Below, one piece after another: positions 1-9,267 of a stretch of 64,000 nt of DNA. The notes beneath the pieces were generated by a model. That model saw only the letters and a program-made list of their open reading frames with translations. It made no database searches and was not told the DNA's origin. Position 1 is the stretch's first letter, and each line of letters begins with the position of its first letter. This stretch comes from Anaerostipes sp. (GTDB lineage Bacteria; Bacillota; Clostridia; Lachnospirales; Lachnospiraceae), in contig JAQVEG010000006.1 in assembly GCA_028697725.1 (NCBI GenBank), positions 28,254-92,253 on the forward strand, written 5' to 3'. Made by a program: the position numbers and the translations under genes.

Positions 1-892
1 CTTCGTATTTTTTATCTGCTGTGGATGCATATATATTCATACATCCGTCCATAGCCATAATCCGATTGCCAATCTCTGCAACATTTTTAGGAGGTGCATA
101 TACAAATACGTCATCATATCCTTTTTCCTCTGTCAATGCCATTAATGCTGGAACTGGATCTGTAAGCATTCCAGGATTGATATAGTAAAGTTCAATTCCA
201 TTTCTTCTAGCTTCTTCCATAGAAATCAACTTTCTAGCTTTCTCAAGTCGTTCTCGATTGGTATCTGTCACTACAAGCCGCCTTGGTTTTGTATCCATCT
301 GCATTACATAATGAATGGCAAGCACTCCCATAGGTCCACATCCACCTAAAATAATTGTGTTTCCACCTGGCTTAATTCCAGAAATATGTTGATGGGTTCC
401 TGGAACACTATGATAGTTGGAATAAAAACTACTTACAATACTATATAAGGCTTGTGCCATGGCTCCTTCATAAAAACTTTTTGTCTGGCATTGTATTAAA
501 CAGCCTTTGTCAATAACATGTCCTGGAACAATACAATATGTACAAGCCCCTCCAAAGTATGGATAAGAATAACCTGGGGATTCAATCTGTCCTGGAATCT
601 CAGGAATCACTACAACTCGTTCTCCTATATAGTATTCTGATTTCCACTTCCCACCGATGTCTTCAATCACTCCAGTAAATTCATGTCCTATAATAATTGG
701 ATTCTTCCTTATATCCTTTGGAACTCTTAGATGCCGCTGTGCCAAGGTGACTTCCTTTAGCGTAGACATTGCAAGCCCACTACATATAATCTTAACAAGA
801 ACTTCGTCCTCTTCTAGCTTTGGAAGTTCAAATTCTTCTAATTTCATATTCTTTGAACTGTATAATCTCACACCTTTTGCCTTCATACGCAT
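1..892 (-). CDS. SorE/YggP-like medium-chain dehydrogenase, C-terminus cut by window edge
   Basis: About 297 residues of a zinc-type alcohol dehydrogenase fold; the reading frame stays open to base 1. It aligns along its whole visible length with the full 420-residue dehydrogenase at 10834-12096 (shared GHEF motif near residue 65, a glycine-rich GGCGPMG nucleotide-binding loop, and a YDDVFVYA stretch). The family includes L-sorbose-1-phosphate reductase and E. coli YggP. Two positions that are zinc ligands in the relative are changed here: Cys in VCLST becomes Ala (LAMST) and Glu in LAEP becomes Gln (MAQA). The start is the ATG at 892, 5 bases after GGAG; a second ATG at 886 is possible. It lies 10 bases downstream of a HAD phosphatase, so the two are probably co-transcribed. 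Family is clear, substrate unknown, and catalysis may be altered. Confidence 0.85.
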   Translation of the reverse strand, partial: MRMKAKGVRLYSSKNMKLEEFELPKLEEDEVLVKIICSGLAMSTLKEVTLAQRHLRVPKDIRKNPIIIGHEFTGVIEDIGGKWKSEYYIGERVVVIPEIPGQIESPGYSYPYFGGACTYCIVPGHVIDKGCLIQCQTKSFYEGAMAQALYSIVSSFYSNYHSVPGTHQHISGIKPGGNTIILGGCGPMGVLAIHYVMQMDTKPRRLVVTDTNRERLEKARKLISMEEARRNGIELYYINPGMLTDPVPALMALTEEKGYDDVFVYAPPKNVAEIGNRIMAMDGCMNIYASTADKKYE

Positions 893-902
893 CCACACTC
901 CT

Positions 903-1553
903 TTACATATCCAAGCACAACTCCGTAGTTATTTTGTGAATCGAATTCACTTCTATGTCTGCTTCTGGAAGACTTGGTAGACCAAATTCCGGATTGCAAT
1001 ATCCAATGGCCTTCATCCCTGCTTTCTTCGCCGCAATCACTCCATTTCTGGAATCCTCTATTACAAGACACTCTTTAGGATTCTTCTTTAATCCTTTCGC
1101 CGTATATAAAAATATATCAGGATGTGGTTTAGATTCAACACAATCTTCTCCACTCATAAGCATATCAAAATACGGTTCAATCTCAAATAATTTTACAACT
1201 CTCTTGATTTCATCCTTAGGAGAAGATGATGCCACTGCCAGAGGAACTTTATTTGCATGAAGTTTTTGAATCAACTCTATGGTTCCATCAATTGGATGAA
1301 GTCCTTCTTCTTCAATCATCTGCTCTCTAAATCTCCACATCTCATCCATACAGTCTTCAATTGTTGTATTGATTTGAAAATGATTAATTACTGATGTCCA
1401 CATTCTATTATTACTCACGCCAATAAATTTGTTATTTAATTCCTTTGATATGCTCTTTCCATGTAATCCAAGCACATGGTTGATACATCGAAAATATCCT
1501 GGTTCTGTATCAACAATAACTCCATCCATATCAAATATTACTGCCTTTGCCAT
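903..1553 (-). CDS. HAD-IA phosphatase / beta-phosphoglucomutase-like
   Basis: A 216-residue haloacid dehalogenase-superfamily protein with all four motifs: FDMDG with Asp8 (nucleophile) and Asp10 (acid/base), Ser110/Ser111 in VASSS, Lys142 in SKPHPD, and the acidic pair Glu166-Asp167 in VIEDS. The insert between motif I and II is helical, as in the beta-phosphoglucomutase and 2-deoxyglucose-6-phosphate phosphatase subfamily, so a small sugar phosphate is the likely substrate. AAAGGAG stands before the ATG. It sits between a second HAD protein (14-base gap) and a sugar-phosphate-dehydrogenase-like gene (10-base gap), which suggests a small sugar-phosphate operon. I cannot separate mutase from phosphatase by sequence alone. 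Confidence 0.88.
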   Translation of the reverse strand: MAKAVIFDMDGVIVDTEPGYFRCINHVLGLHGKSISKELNNKFIGVSNNRMWTSVINHFQINTTIEDCMDEMWRFREQMIEEEGLHPIDGTIELIQKLHANKVPLAVASSSPKDEIKRVVKLFEIEPYFDMLMSGEDCVESKPHPDIFLYTAKGLKKNPKECLVIEDSRNGVIAAKKAGMKAIGYCNPEFGLPSLPEADIEVNSIHKITTELCLDM

Positions 1554-1567
1554 ATCCTAATCTCCTT

Positions 1568-2377
1568 TTATTCTTTCTTGCACCAATACAGCTCTCCATC
1601 AAGCACTGCCTTTAACACTTTTAACACGCCATCTTCTTTGTTGGAATCTGTGATAAAATTCGCAGCTTCTTTTACTTCTTCTCTTGCATTGGCTACTGCA
1701 AAGCTATGTGTTGCTCTTTTTAACATTTCAATGTCGTTATTATTATCACCAAATGCCAACGTTTCATCTTTTGAAATATTGTATGCCTCCTGAAATCTCT
1801 TTACAGAAGTTCCCTTATTTACGCCAGTATTCATACAGTCAAGCCATAACTCTCCTGCACTTGCAAGATAAATCGATGCTCCCCACTTTTTGAAGAATTC
1901 ATCCCCTACTACTTTTTCTGGTCCATCTTGATGAAAAATAGAAACTTTACAAATATCCGCCTTTACTTTCATGATATCATGTACAAGTACAATCTCGTAT
2001 CCATATTCATTTTTCATATATTCATATAAGCCCTTATTATCTGTATAACTTTCATGAGCTGCACACAAAAGTGCATGGCATCTATTATGAGCTTCTGCAT
2101 CTTCAATAATACTTTTCACAATAAAGGGATCCATCACATCCCTATGTTTAAATTCCTTTGATGTAATTACAGCACCATTTTCAGAAAGCATAATAATATC
2201 ATCTTTAATTGGTTCAAAAACCGTTTCAATACTTTTCCTTTGTCGTCCACTTGCCGCAATAAATAACACACCTCTGCTTTGAAGTTCTCGAATCACGTCA
2301 AAATACTCTGGATTAAGCTCAAGTGTTCCATCCTCTAATAAAGTTCCATCAATATCTGTTGCGATTAATTTAATCAT
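1568..2377 (-). CDS. Cof-type HAD-IIB hydrolase
   Basis: A 269-residue HAD protein of the Cof/YbdA type. Motif I is ATDIDGT with Asp8 and Asp10. The C-terminal metal site is FGDNNNDIEML near residue 215, and a large type IIB cap lies between. Members of this family dephosphorylate sugar phosphates, FMN or PLP with broad specificity. It is the first gene of the leftward trio ending at the window edge, and an upstream gap (2378-2567) is shared with the divergent regulator at 2568. Substrate is not predictable. Confidence 0.88.
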   Translation of the reverse strand: MIKLIATDIDGTLLEDGTLELNPEYFDVIRELQSRGVLFIAASGRQRKSIETVFEPIKDDIIMLSENGAVITSKEFKHRDVMDPFIVKSIIEDAEAHNRCHALLCAAHESYTDNKGLYEYMKNEYGYEIVLVHDIMKVKADICKVSIFHQDGPEKVVGDEFFKKWGASIYLASAGELWLDCMNTGVNKGTSVKRFQEAYNISKDETLAFGDNNNDIEMLKRATHSFAVANAREEVKEAANFITDSNKEDGVLKVLKAVLDGELYWCKKE

Positions 2378-2567
2378 CGTTATCTTCCTTTCTACTGGTC
2401 AGAGTTTATCTCAATTTCCATAGTTTCATTATACTTGATTCCTCTGTTAATGACAAACTCATTTATTTATAGTAAATTTCAAAAATCCATAATATCAATA
2501 CTTAGGTATTTTGTATGTGTACCTTGCATCCTTTAAAATATAAGAAACATTGAAAAGGAGGTCTTCC

Positions 2568-2858
2568 ATGTTTGGACATCAATTAAAATTTCTACGAGAA
2601 TCCCACAATTTAAGCCAAGTTGATTTAGCCAAAGCTCTATCTGTCAGCAAACAAACAGTAAGTAATTGGGAACATAATAATATTATGCCATCCGTAGATA
2701 AGCTTTGTTCTATTGCTCGTTATTTTTCATGCAGCACTGATTATCTCCTTGAAATGAACAATCGCCAATATTTAATAGAAACATCTAATATGACACCTAG
2801 ACAGATCTCCCACATTCAACAACTTGTGAAAGATTTTCAGGAACTAAACCATAAATAA
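2568..2858 (+). CDS. XRE-family helix-turn-helix regulator
   Basis: A 96-residue protein with a Cro/C1-type helix-turn-helix at about residues 5-62: LSQVDLAKALSVSKQTVSNW is the scanning and recognition helix pair, followed by PSVDKL and the DYLL end of the domain. The short C-terminal helix could dimerise. The start is the ATG at 2568, because AAAAGGAGGT at 2553-2562 is its ribosome site; a TTG in frame at 2550 would translate through that site and is not used. It is divergent from the HAD/dehydrogenase trio, whose expression it may control; that link is inferred from position only. Confidence 0.85.
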   Translation: MFGHQLKFLRESHNLSQVDLAKALSVSKQTVSNWEHNNIMPSVDKLCSIARYFSCSTDYLLEMNNRQYLIETSNMTPRQISHIQQLVKDFQELNHK

Positions 2859-2905
2859 CAAAAAATCCAAAGACTCGCTATATATAGTCTTTGGATTTTT
2901 GTTTT
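2859..2905. terminator. Bidirectional rho-independent terminator
   Basis: Perfect 15-base arms at 2861-2875 and 2886-2900 (AAAAATCCAAAGACT and its complement) with A/T runs on both sides. It lies between the convergent XRE regulator and metA and can serve both. Confidence 0.88.
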
Positions 2906-3827
2906 ATTTATTCTCATCATCAGCCCAGTGATATGGTGTATTCTGATATACGTAATAATTAAGCCAATTATTATAAAGAGTATTTGCATGGCATCTCCAT
3001 GATTTTACTGGTCCCTTTTCTGGATTATCATCTAAATAATAATTCTTTGGAACCTCTGGGTTCAATCCCTTCTTTACATCTCTTTGATATTCTGTATCAA
3101 GGGTCATCACATCATATTCTGGATGTCCTGTCACGAAAATCTGACTTCCTGTTTTATTTACAATTGCATAAGGACCAGTTTCTTCTGATTCAGCAACAAT
3201 CATTAAGTCTTTATTTTTACGAACTGCCTCACCATCCACTGCTGTATTTCTAGAATGTGGTGCATAAAAATAATCATCAAATCCACGAACTAATGGTGTC
3301 TTTTTATGTATTGTGTGGTGTCGATACACGCCTGATATCTTCTGATCTAAGGCTTCTTTTTTAATTCCATAATGATAATAAAGTCCCGCTTGTGCTGCCC
3401 AGCAAATATGAAGTGTAGACGTTACATTGGTCTTGCTCCATTCCATAATTGCAGCAACTTCATCCCAGTAGTCCACTTCCTCAAATTCCTTTAACTCTAC
3501 AGGGGCTCCTGTAATAATCATTCCATCAAACTTCTTTTCTTTGATTTTAGAAAATACAGTATAAAACTTCTCCATATGTGCTTCCGGCACATGGGTTGGT
3601 GTATATGATTCTGTCTGTAAAAATGTAATATCTAACTGTAATGGTGTATTGGATAAACTGCGAAGTAAGTGCAATTCTGTCTCTAACTTTGTTGGCATTA
3701 GATTCAAAATAACAATCTTTAGAGGTCTAATATCCTGCGTACCCGCACGATCCATGTCCATAACGAATACATTTTCTTTTTCTAGTATAGCCTTTGCTGG
3801 CAATGCTGCGTCGATTCTAATTGGCAT
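2904..3827 (-). CDS. metA: Homoserine O-acetyltransferase (MetA type)
   Basis: A 307-residue MetA/HTS-family acyltransferase that activates L-homoserine for methionine synthesis. The catalytic Cys142 (HICWAAQ), His235 and Glu237 (GHPEY) are all at the canonical positions. Residue 111 is Glu (GAPVELKEF). In this family Glu111 selects acetyl-CoA and Gly111, as in E. coli, selects succinyl-CoA, so acetylation is predicted. Length and numbering match E. coli MetA without gaps through the active site. It lies 33 bases after ligA, too close for an S-box or other methionine leader, so it is probably read from an upstream promoter. Confidence 0.95.
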   Translation of the reverse strand: MPIRIDAALPAKAILEKENVFVMDMDRAGTQDIRPLKIVILNLMPTKLETELHLLRSLSNTPLQLDITFLQTESYTPTHVPEAHMEKFYTVFSKIKEKKFDGMIITGAPVELKEFEEVDYWDEVAAIMEWSKTNVTSTLHICWAAQAGLYYHYGIKKEALDQKISGVYRHHTIHKKTPLVRGFDDYFYAPHSRNTAVDGEAVRKNKDLMIVAESEETGPYAIVNKTGSQIFVTGHPEYDVMTLDTEYQRDVKKGLNPEVPKNYYLDDNPEKGPVKSWRCHANTLYNNWLNYYVYQNTPYHWADDENK

Positions 3828-3860
3828 TTATGTCACTCCCTTTTTATTTTTTGATGATTT

Positions 3861-5819
3861 TTATGCCTTAATCATCTCTATAAAATCTTTTTCACTAATA
3901 ATTGGAACACTTAAATCTTTTGCTTTTTTATTCTTAGAAGATGTTGATGTGGTATCATTGTTAATCAAGTAATCTGTCTTTCCCGTCACACTTCCTGTTG
4001 CTTTTCCACCAAGTTCTTCTATATGCTCTTTCAATGCTTTTCGATTTGTATATTCATTTAAAGAGCCTGTAATTACAAATACTTTTCCCTCTAATATCTT
4101 TTCTGCACTAGATTTCTCTCTCTTTTGAATATCTAAATATTCTAACAATTTATCTACTGTGTTTTGATTGTTTGGCAATGCAAAATATCCTTTCATTGCC
4201 TGTCCAATCATAGGACCAATTCCATCAATGGCTATAAAATCATCTACATCCGCTTTTCGGATCGCATCAAAATCATCTTCAAAATGACTGCAGATTAACT
4301 TTGCATTAGACAAGCCGACATTTGCAATTCCAAGACTATAAATAAAGTTTGGAAGAAGCACTGTCTTTGCCCCATGGATTGCTGAGATTAAATTTTCATA
4401 AGATTTTTCTCCAAAGCCCTCCATATGAATAATGGTATCTTTATATTGCTCTAGTGTAAAAATGTCATAAAGCTCCTCTAAGATTCCACCTTGAATCATC
4501 TTGTCTAACGTTGCTTCTGAAAGTCCATCCACATTTAATGCATCTCTGGAAACAAAATGTGAAAATAATTTTAGCTTCTTGGCACTGCAAAATTCATTGG
4601 TACACACAAGAGTTTTAATTCCATTTTCACTTTCTACCTTGGTCTGTCCACCACAGGCTGGACAAGTTTTTGGAATATCAATATGATTTGATTTTGTAAA
4701 ATTCTCTGCCAGTTGAGGAATAATCATATTTGCCTTGTAAACTGTAATATCATCCCCAATTCCAAGTTCTAACTCTTCCATAACACTAAGATTGTGAAGA
4801 CTCGCCCGACTTACTGTTGTTCCTTCTAATTCCACTGGATCAAAGATTGCCACTGGATTAATCAGTCCAGTTCTTGAAGGACTCCACTCAATCTCAGTTA
4901 GCTTTGTCTTTGCTGTCTCATCTGCCCATTTAAATGCAATGGAATCTCTGGGAAACTTTGCCGTTCTTCCTAAACTTCTTCCATATGCAATATCGTCATA
5001 CAATAGCACAAGTCCATCTGATGGTGCATCATGTTTCGGCATTTTGTCAGCGAAATCCTGTACTGCATCAGATATGGTATCACTTGTTACTGCCTTGTAA
5101 TCCACCATGTCAAATCCAAGTTCTCTCGCCCAAGCAATCTTTTTTTCCATGGAATTATGAAAATCAACATCTCCCACATCCCCCACAGAAAATCCGTAAA
5201 AATGTACTTTTCTCTGTGCTGTAATCTCATTGTTTAACTGTCGTACAGAACCACTACATAGATTTCTTGGATTCTTATACTGGCTTTCTACATCTGGCAT
5301 TTCCTCATTCATTTTCTTAAAATCAGAATATAAAATAACTGCTTCCCCACGAATCACCAATGTATTCTCATAGGCAATCTTTCTTGGAAGATTCACAAAC
5401 ACCTTTGCATTATTTGTGATAACTTCTCCTATCTCACCATTTCCACGAGTAACAGCCTTTGATAGTTCCCCGTTTTCATAGGTTAGCACAACTGTAAGCC
5501 CATCTAATTTCCAAGACAGAAGCCCTTTTTGATTTCCTAGCCATGATGCTAAAGCATCTACTTCCTTTGTCTTGTCCAATGAAAGCATAGGTGATGGATG
5601 TGCCTCCTTTTCAAGGTTTGTTAAAAGCTCATATCCAACATGAACAGTAGGACTATTTGACAATACTGTCTTTGTATCCTTTTCAAGTTCACCTAGTTCA
5701 TCATACAATTTATCATATTCAAAATTCGACATAATTTCTTGATTCTTCTGATAGTAAGCTTCACTTGCTTCATTTAAAATCTGAATCAATTCCTTCATTC
5801 GCTGAATTTTATTCACCAT
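3861..5819 (-). CDS. ligA: NAD-dependent DNA ligase
   Basis: A 652-residue LigA that seals nicks in replication and repair. Residues 1-60 hold the Ia NAD-binding helices with the YDKLYDEL motif. The adenylated lysine is Lys104 in the SWKLDG motif. The OB fold includes GLINPVAIF near 319-326. A C4 zinc finger uses Cys386, Cys389, Cys406 and Cys411. Helix-hairpin-helix repeats follow (DGIGPMIGQA), and a BRCT domain fills residues 575-652. Length is typical. It overlaps the pseudouridine synthase upstream by 11 bases, so translation is probably coupled. Confidence 0.96.
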   Translation of the reverse strand: MVNKIQRMKELIQILNEASEAYYQKNQEIMSNFEYDKLYDELGELEKDTKTVLSNSPTVHVGYELLTNLEKEAHPSPMLSLDKTKEVDALASWLGNQKGLLSWKLDGLTVVLTYENGELSKAVTRGNGEIGEVITNNAKVFVNLPRKIAYENTLVIRGEAVILYSDFKKMNEEMPDVESQYKNPRNLCSGSVRQLNNEITAQRKVHFYGFSVGDVGDVDFHNSMEKKIAWARELGFDMVDYKAVTSDTISDAVQDFADKMPKHDAPSDGLVLLYDDIAYGRSLGRTAKFPRDSIAFKWADETAKTKLTEIEWSPSRTGLINPVAIFDPVELEGTTVSRASLHNLSVMEELELGIGDDITVYKANMIIPQLAENFTKSNHIDIPKTCPACGGQTKVESENGIKTLVCTNEFCSAKKLKLFSHFVSRDALNVDGLSEATLDKMIQGGILEELYDIFTLEQYKDTIIHMEGFGEKSYENLISAIHGAKTVLLPNFIYSLGIANVGLSNAKLICSHFEDDFDAIRKADVDDFIAIDGIGPMIGQAMKGYFALPNNQNTVDKLLEYLDIQKREKSSAEKILEGKVFVITGSLNEYTNRKALKEHIEELGGKATGSVTGKTDYLINNDTTSTSSKNKKAKDLSVPIISEKDFIEMIKA

Positions 5820-6540
5820 CTAACTCCTTCTTCAAACGTTCCCACTCATCAGGACGCAGCTTTCGATAAGTTCCTTCTTTCAAGTGTCCAAGTTGAATAC
5901 TCATCAAACGGACTCTCTTTAGTTTTACCACTCTATAACCAAAATACTCGCACATTCGACGAATTTGGCGATTCAATCCCTGAGTCAAAACAATACGAAA
6001 TGTATGTGCATTCTCCTTGATTACTTCACACTCTCTCGTTACAACATCTAATTCTTCTAAGGGAACACCTTGTCGCATTCCCTGAATAAATGTACTTGTA
6101 ATCTTTTTATCTACTGTGACTTCATATTCCTTCTCATGGTAATTCCTTGCTTTCATAATCTCATTGGCCATCTCACCATCATTGGTAAGCAAAATAAGCC
6201 CTTGAGAATCCTTATCAAGTCTTCCCACTGGATAAATTCTCGTTGGATAATTGATAAAATCTATAATATTGTTCTTTTCTTTTTTACTTGAGGTACATAC
6301 AACCCCAACAGGCTTATGAAATACCAGACAGACCAAATCATTCTCAATTTCCACTGGTTTTCCATTAAACACAACCCTCTGACCCCTGGACACCTTTGTT
6401 CCCTTGGTCGCAGTTTCCCCGTCAACAAGAACCTTTCCCTGCTCCACAAACACATCTGCCTGTCTTCTAGAACAGACTCCTGCCTGACTCAAATATTTAT
6501 TAATTCGTACTGATTCTTCTATCTCACGCTTTTGCTTCAT
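5809..6540 (-). CDS. RsuA/RluB/RluF-family rRNA pseudouridine synthase
   Basis: A 243-residue RNA pseudouridine synthase. Residues 11-58 form an S4 RNA-binding domain (INKYLSQAGVCSRRQAD), followed by the RsuA-type catalytic domain. The catalytic Asp109 is in GRLDKDSQGL, and the KPVGVVCT strand at 76-83 resembles RluF. Targets in this group are 16S or 23S rRNA uridines; which one is uncertain. The 3' end overlaps ligA by 11 bases. Confidence 0.92.
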   Translation of the reverse strand: MKQKREIEESVRINKYLSQAGVCSRRQADVFVEQGKVLVDGETATKGTKVSRGQRVVFNGKPVEIENDLVCLVFHKPVGVVCTSSKKEKNNIIDFINYPTRIYPVGRLDKDSQGLILLTNDGEMANEIMKARNYHEKEYEVTVDKKITSTFIQGMRQGVPLEELDVVTRECEVIKENAHTFRIVLTQGLNRQIRRMCEYFGYRVVKLKRVRLMSIQLGHLKEGTYRKLRPDEWERLKKELDGE

Positions 6541-6608
6541 AATACATCCTTTTTTTATTAGTGTTATTCATTTTCATACAGAGTCTATTGTAACATATAA
6601 TTCGCAAT

Positions 6609-8213
6609 TTAGATTTTCTTTTCCCATTTATCGCACAATGCATTGATTTGATCTGCAAACTTAGCCAAATCTTTATTTGCACCACCTTGGTTTCTTGCAA
6701 TCACTTCAAGAAGTCTGTTTCCACAAGACTCTAGCCTTGTATAGACTGGAGATTCTCCTTGTCTCTTCTTGTACTCTGGAACTTTTTCTTTTCTTCCTTC
6801 ACAAATCCACTCTCCCGTTCCCAAGTCAAACTCAGCACCACTAAAAGGAGCTTCCGCATCTAATTTATGTTCTAATTTTAAGGTTTCACAGTATTTGTCA
6901 CACACTGAATCCTCTCCATGAACTACAAATACTTTTTTTGGTTTTTCCTTAAATTCCTCAATCCAACGAATCAATCCATTCTTATCTGCATGGCCACTGA
7001 GTCCTTCCAGCATAATAACTTTTGCCGCTACATGAATCTCCTCACCAAATAATTTAATATCCTTGCATCCTTCTACCAAAGAACGTCCCAAAGTACCATT
7101 TGCCTGATATCCTACAAATACAACGGTACACTCTGGACGCCATAAATTATATTTTAAATGATGACGAACTCGCCCTGCCTCACACATCCCAGAAGCAGAA
7201 ATAATTACCTTTGGTTCTTTGTCAAAGTTAATAGCTTTGGAATCTGCCGTAGAAATGGATAGCTTTAGGTTGCTGAAGGAAATTGGGTTAATTCCATTTT
7301 TAAGAAGTTCCATTGCCTCTTCATCAAAGGTTTCTGCTGTGTCTTTATTAAAAATATTGGTTGCCTCAACTGCAAGAGGACTATCTACATATACAACAAA
7401 GTCTCCATGATTCTTCACCATACCCTCATCTTTAATCTGTCGAATATAATAGAGAAGTTCCTGAGTTCTTCCAACTGCGAAAGACGGAATAATCACATTT
7501 CCACCTTTATCAAAAGTCTTTTGAATTACTTCAGCTAATTTTCCAACATAATCTGGCCGTTCCCCATGAAACCTGTCTCCATAGGTTGCCTCTGTCAAAG
7601 CATAATCTGCAGACTCAATATATCTGGGATCTTTGATTAATGGCTGATCATAATTTCCAATATCACCTGAGAAAGCCAGCTTCTTTGAAATTCCATCCTC
7701 ATCTAGCCATACTTCAACGCTTGATGAACCAAGCAAATGTCCCACATCTGTAAATCTAACATGAATTCCATTTGTTACTGATATTTTTTGGTTATACTGA
7801 CATGGTACAAACTGCTCCATTACACCAACTGCATCATCCATGGTATAAATAGGTTCTACTTCTGGTTTCCCAGATCTTCTTGCTTTCCGACTTTTCCATT
7901 CTGCCTCAAACTCTTGGATATGGGCACTGTCACGAAGCATAATATCACACAAATCTCTCGTTGCCTGTGTTGTAAACACACTTCCACGAAATCCATTTGA
8001 ATAAAGAAGAGGTATTAAACCTGAATGATCAATATGTGCATGGGTCAAAAATACATAATCAATTTGTGATGCTTTCACTGGCAGTGGTACATTGACATAG
8101 ACATTCTGTCCCTGTTCCATTCCATAATCAACTAAAATATGTTTTCCACATGCCTCAATATAATGACAGCTTCCTGTCACTTCATGGTCCGCTCCGATAA
8201 ACATTAATTTCAT
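6609..8213 (-). CDS. Metallo-beta-lactamase / beta-CASP / RMMBL nuclease
   Basis: A 534-residue protein of the CPSF/YSH1-like beta-CASP family, which process or degrade RNA. The zinc motif THAHIDH holds His58, His60, Asp62 and His63. Further metal-site pieces are DVGHLLGSS and SGDIGNYDQ. The beta-CASP region contains SASGMCEAGRV, and the C-terminal RMMBL segment has LSGHADKNG and VVHGED. The start is the ATG at 8213, because GAGGAGG lies 9 bases upstream; an earlier in-frame codon at 8249 would run through that site. Its start lies just outside the end of the GNAT gene (stop at 8218). Whether it acts as endo- or exonuclease cannot be seen. Confidence 0.9.
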   Translation of the reverse strand: MKLMFIGADHEVTGSCHYIEACGKHILVDYGMEQGQNVYVNVPLPVKASQIDYVFLTHAHIDHSGLIPLLYSNGFRGSVFTTQATRDLCDIMLRDSAHIQEFEAEWKSRKARRSGKPEVEPIYTMDDAVGVMEQFVPCQYNQKISVTNGIHVRFTDVGHLLGSSSVEVWLDEDGISKKLAFSGDIGNYDQPLIKDPRYIESADYALTEATYGDRFHGERPDYVGKLAEVIQKTFDKGGNVIIPSFAVGRTQELLYYIRQIKDEGMVKNHGDFVVYVDSPLAVEATNIFNKDTAETFDEEAMELLKNGINPISFSNLKLSISTADSKAINFDKEPKVIISASGMCEAGRVRHHLKYNLWRPECTVVFVGYQANGTLGRSLVEGCKDIKLFGEEIHVAAKVIMLEGLSGHADKNGLIRWIEEFKEKPKKVFVVHGEDSVCDKYCETLKLEHKLDAEAPFSGAEFDLGTGEWICEGRKEKVPEYKKRQGESPVYTRLESCGNRLLEVIARNQGGANKDLAKFADQINALCDKWEKKI

Positions 8214-8217
8214 AGTA

Positions 8218-9267
8218 TCAAACCTCCTCTGTAATATATATACGCTCAAATGGTATTAAATCTTGAAATTCCCTTCTTGTCTGTATGCCAAATAGAATCT
8301 CTGTCAATTCCTTTATTGTGAGCTTCAGTTGTGGCTGCTTTTGTGTCCTCTTAATATGCCCTCCCTGTTTTGTAATATTTATTTGAAATGTTCCATTATT
8401 CTCTAAAATAATGGAATCTTTTATTTCTATATTCACACAGATAGACTTCTTTGCTTTTGCAAAACTCATCATTTCGCAAAGATTTGTTATTCTTACCATA
8501 ATTGACGGAATCTGTTTGGATACACTTTTATCATTCCCAACAATTTCAATCACATATTCTGAAAAATAACCTTTTAACATCTCATAAAATTTGTCTTTCT
8601 TCTCACAAAATGCCTCTCTAATAAACACTGTATCTTCTTCTATTCCATATACAAAGACTGCAGATAAATTCTCCTGCTCCCATAAAAGAATATCTCCCCC
8701 CTGACTCTTTGCTTCTTTCTGAATTCTGGCTAAATAATCTTTTGTTACCTTTGTATGAATATCATATGACCTTAACTGGCTTTCTATGAAAAGAATTACC
8801 TTGTCTGCATCTTTCTTACATTCAAAACCTCGAAGAATTCCAGAAAATTCTGTTTTATCTCCCTGAATTTTATCTTTACTCCAATCCATGGCAAACATAA
8901 AATCAAAAGGCTCGTAATAAGCTGGATTGGCTGGTTCTAGATAGGTGAATGCCTCTTTTGCTTCTGCCATATCATTTAAAACTTTGTGAAGCATTTCTCT
9001 CATAATTCCCTGTCTTCTACATTCTGCCTTAGTTGCAACTGCAACAATGTAATGCATTGGGACTTCTTTTCCTCTAATATCTAATAAATATGGATTCAAG
9101 TGAATGGTTCCCACCAATTCTTCTTTTTTCTTTGCCATCAAAACTTGATTCTTAGAATATACTTCCTCAAAATAATAATCTGCAAATTCTTTAGGATCTT
9201 CAAATATCTCCTGATATAAATTGTAAATTTCCTGTTTTTTTGTTTTATCATCGTAGATAAAATCCAT
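8218..9267 (-). CDS. GNAT-family N-acetyltransferase (Eis-like)
   Basis: A 349-residue protein with an N-terminal GNAT fold. The acetyl-CoA loop is RRQGIM near residue 80, preceded by the strand YIVAVATK, and the alignment continues to LEPANPAYY near 110. The C-terminal half resembles the second and sterol-carrier-like domains of Eis-type acetyltransferases, though the protein is shorter than Eis. The ATG directly follows the ispF stop codon, so the two are translationally linked. Substrate unknown. Confidence 0.8.
   Translation of the reverse strand: MDFIYDDKTKKQEIYNLYQEIFEDPKEFADYYFEEVYSKNQVLMAKKKEELVGTIHLNPYLLDIRGKEVPMHYIVAVATKAECRRQGIMREMLHKVLNDMAEAKEAFTYLEPANPAYYEPFDFMFAMDWSKDKIQGDKTEFSGILRGFECKKDADKVILFIESQLRSYDIHTKVTKDYLARIQKEAKSQGGDILLWEQENLSAVFVYGIEEDTVFIREAFCEKKDKFYEMLKGYFSEYVIEIVGNDKSVSKQIPSIMVRITNLCEMMSFAKAKKSICVNIEIKDSIILENNGTFQINITKQGGHIKRTQKQPQLKLTIKELTEILFGIQTRREFQDLIPFERIYITEEV

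Noticed and set aside
3828..3860. S-box riboswitch before metA
   Set aside because: Only 33 bases separate ligA and metA, far too few for a SAM riboswitch.
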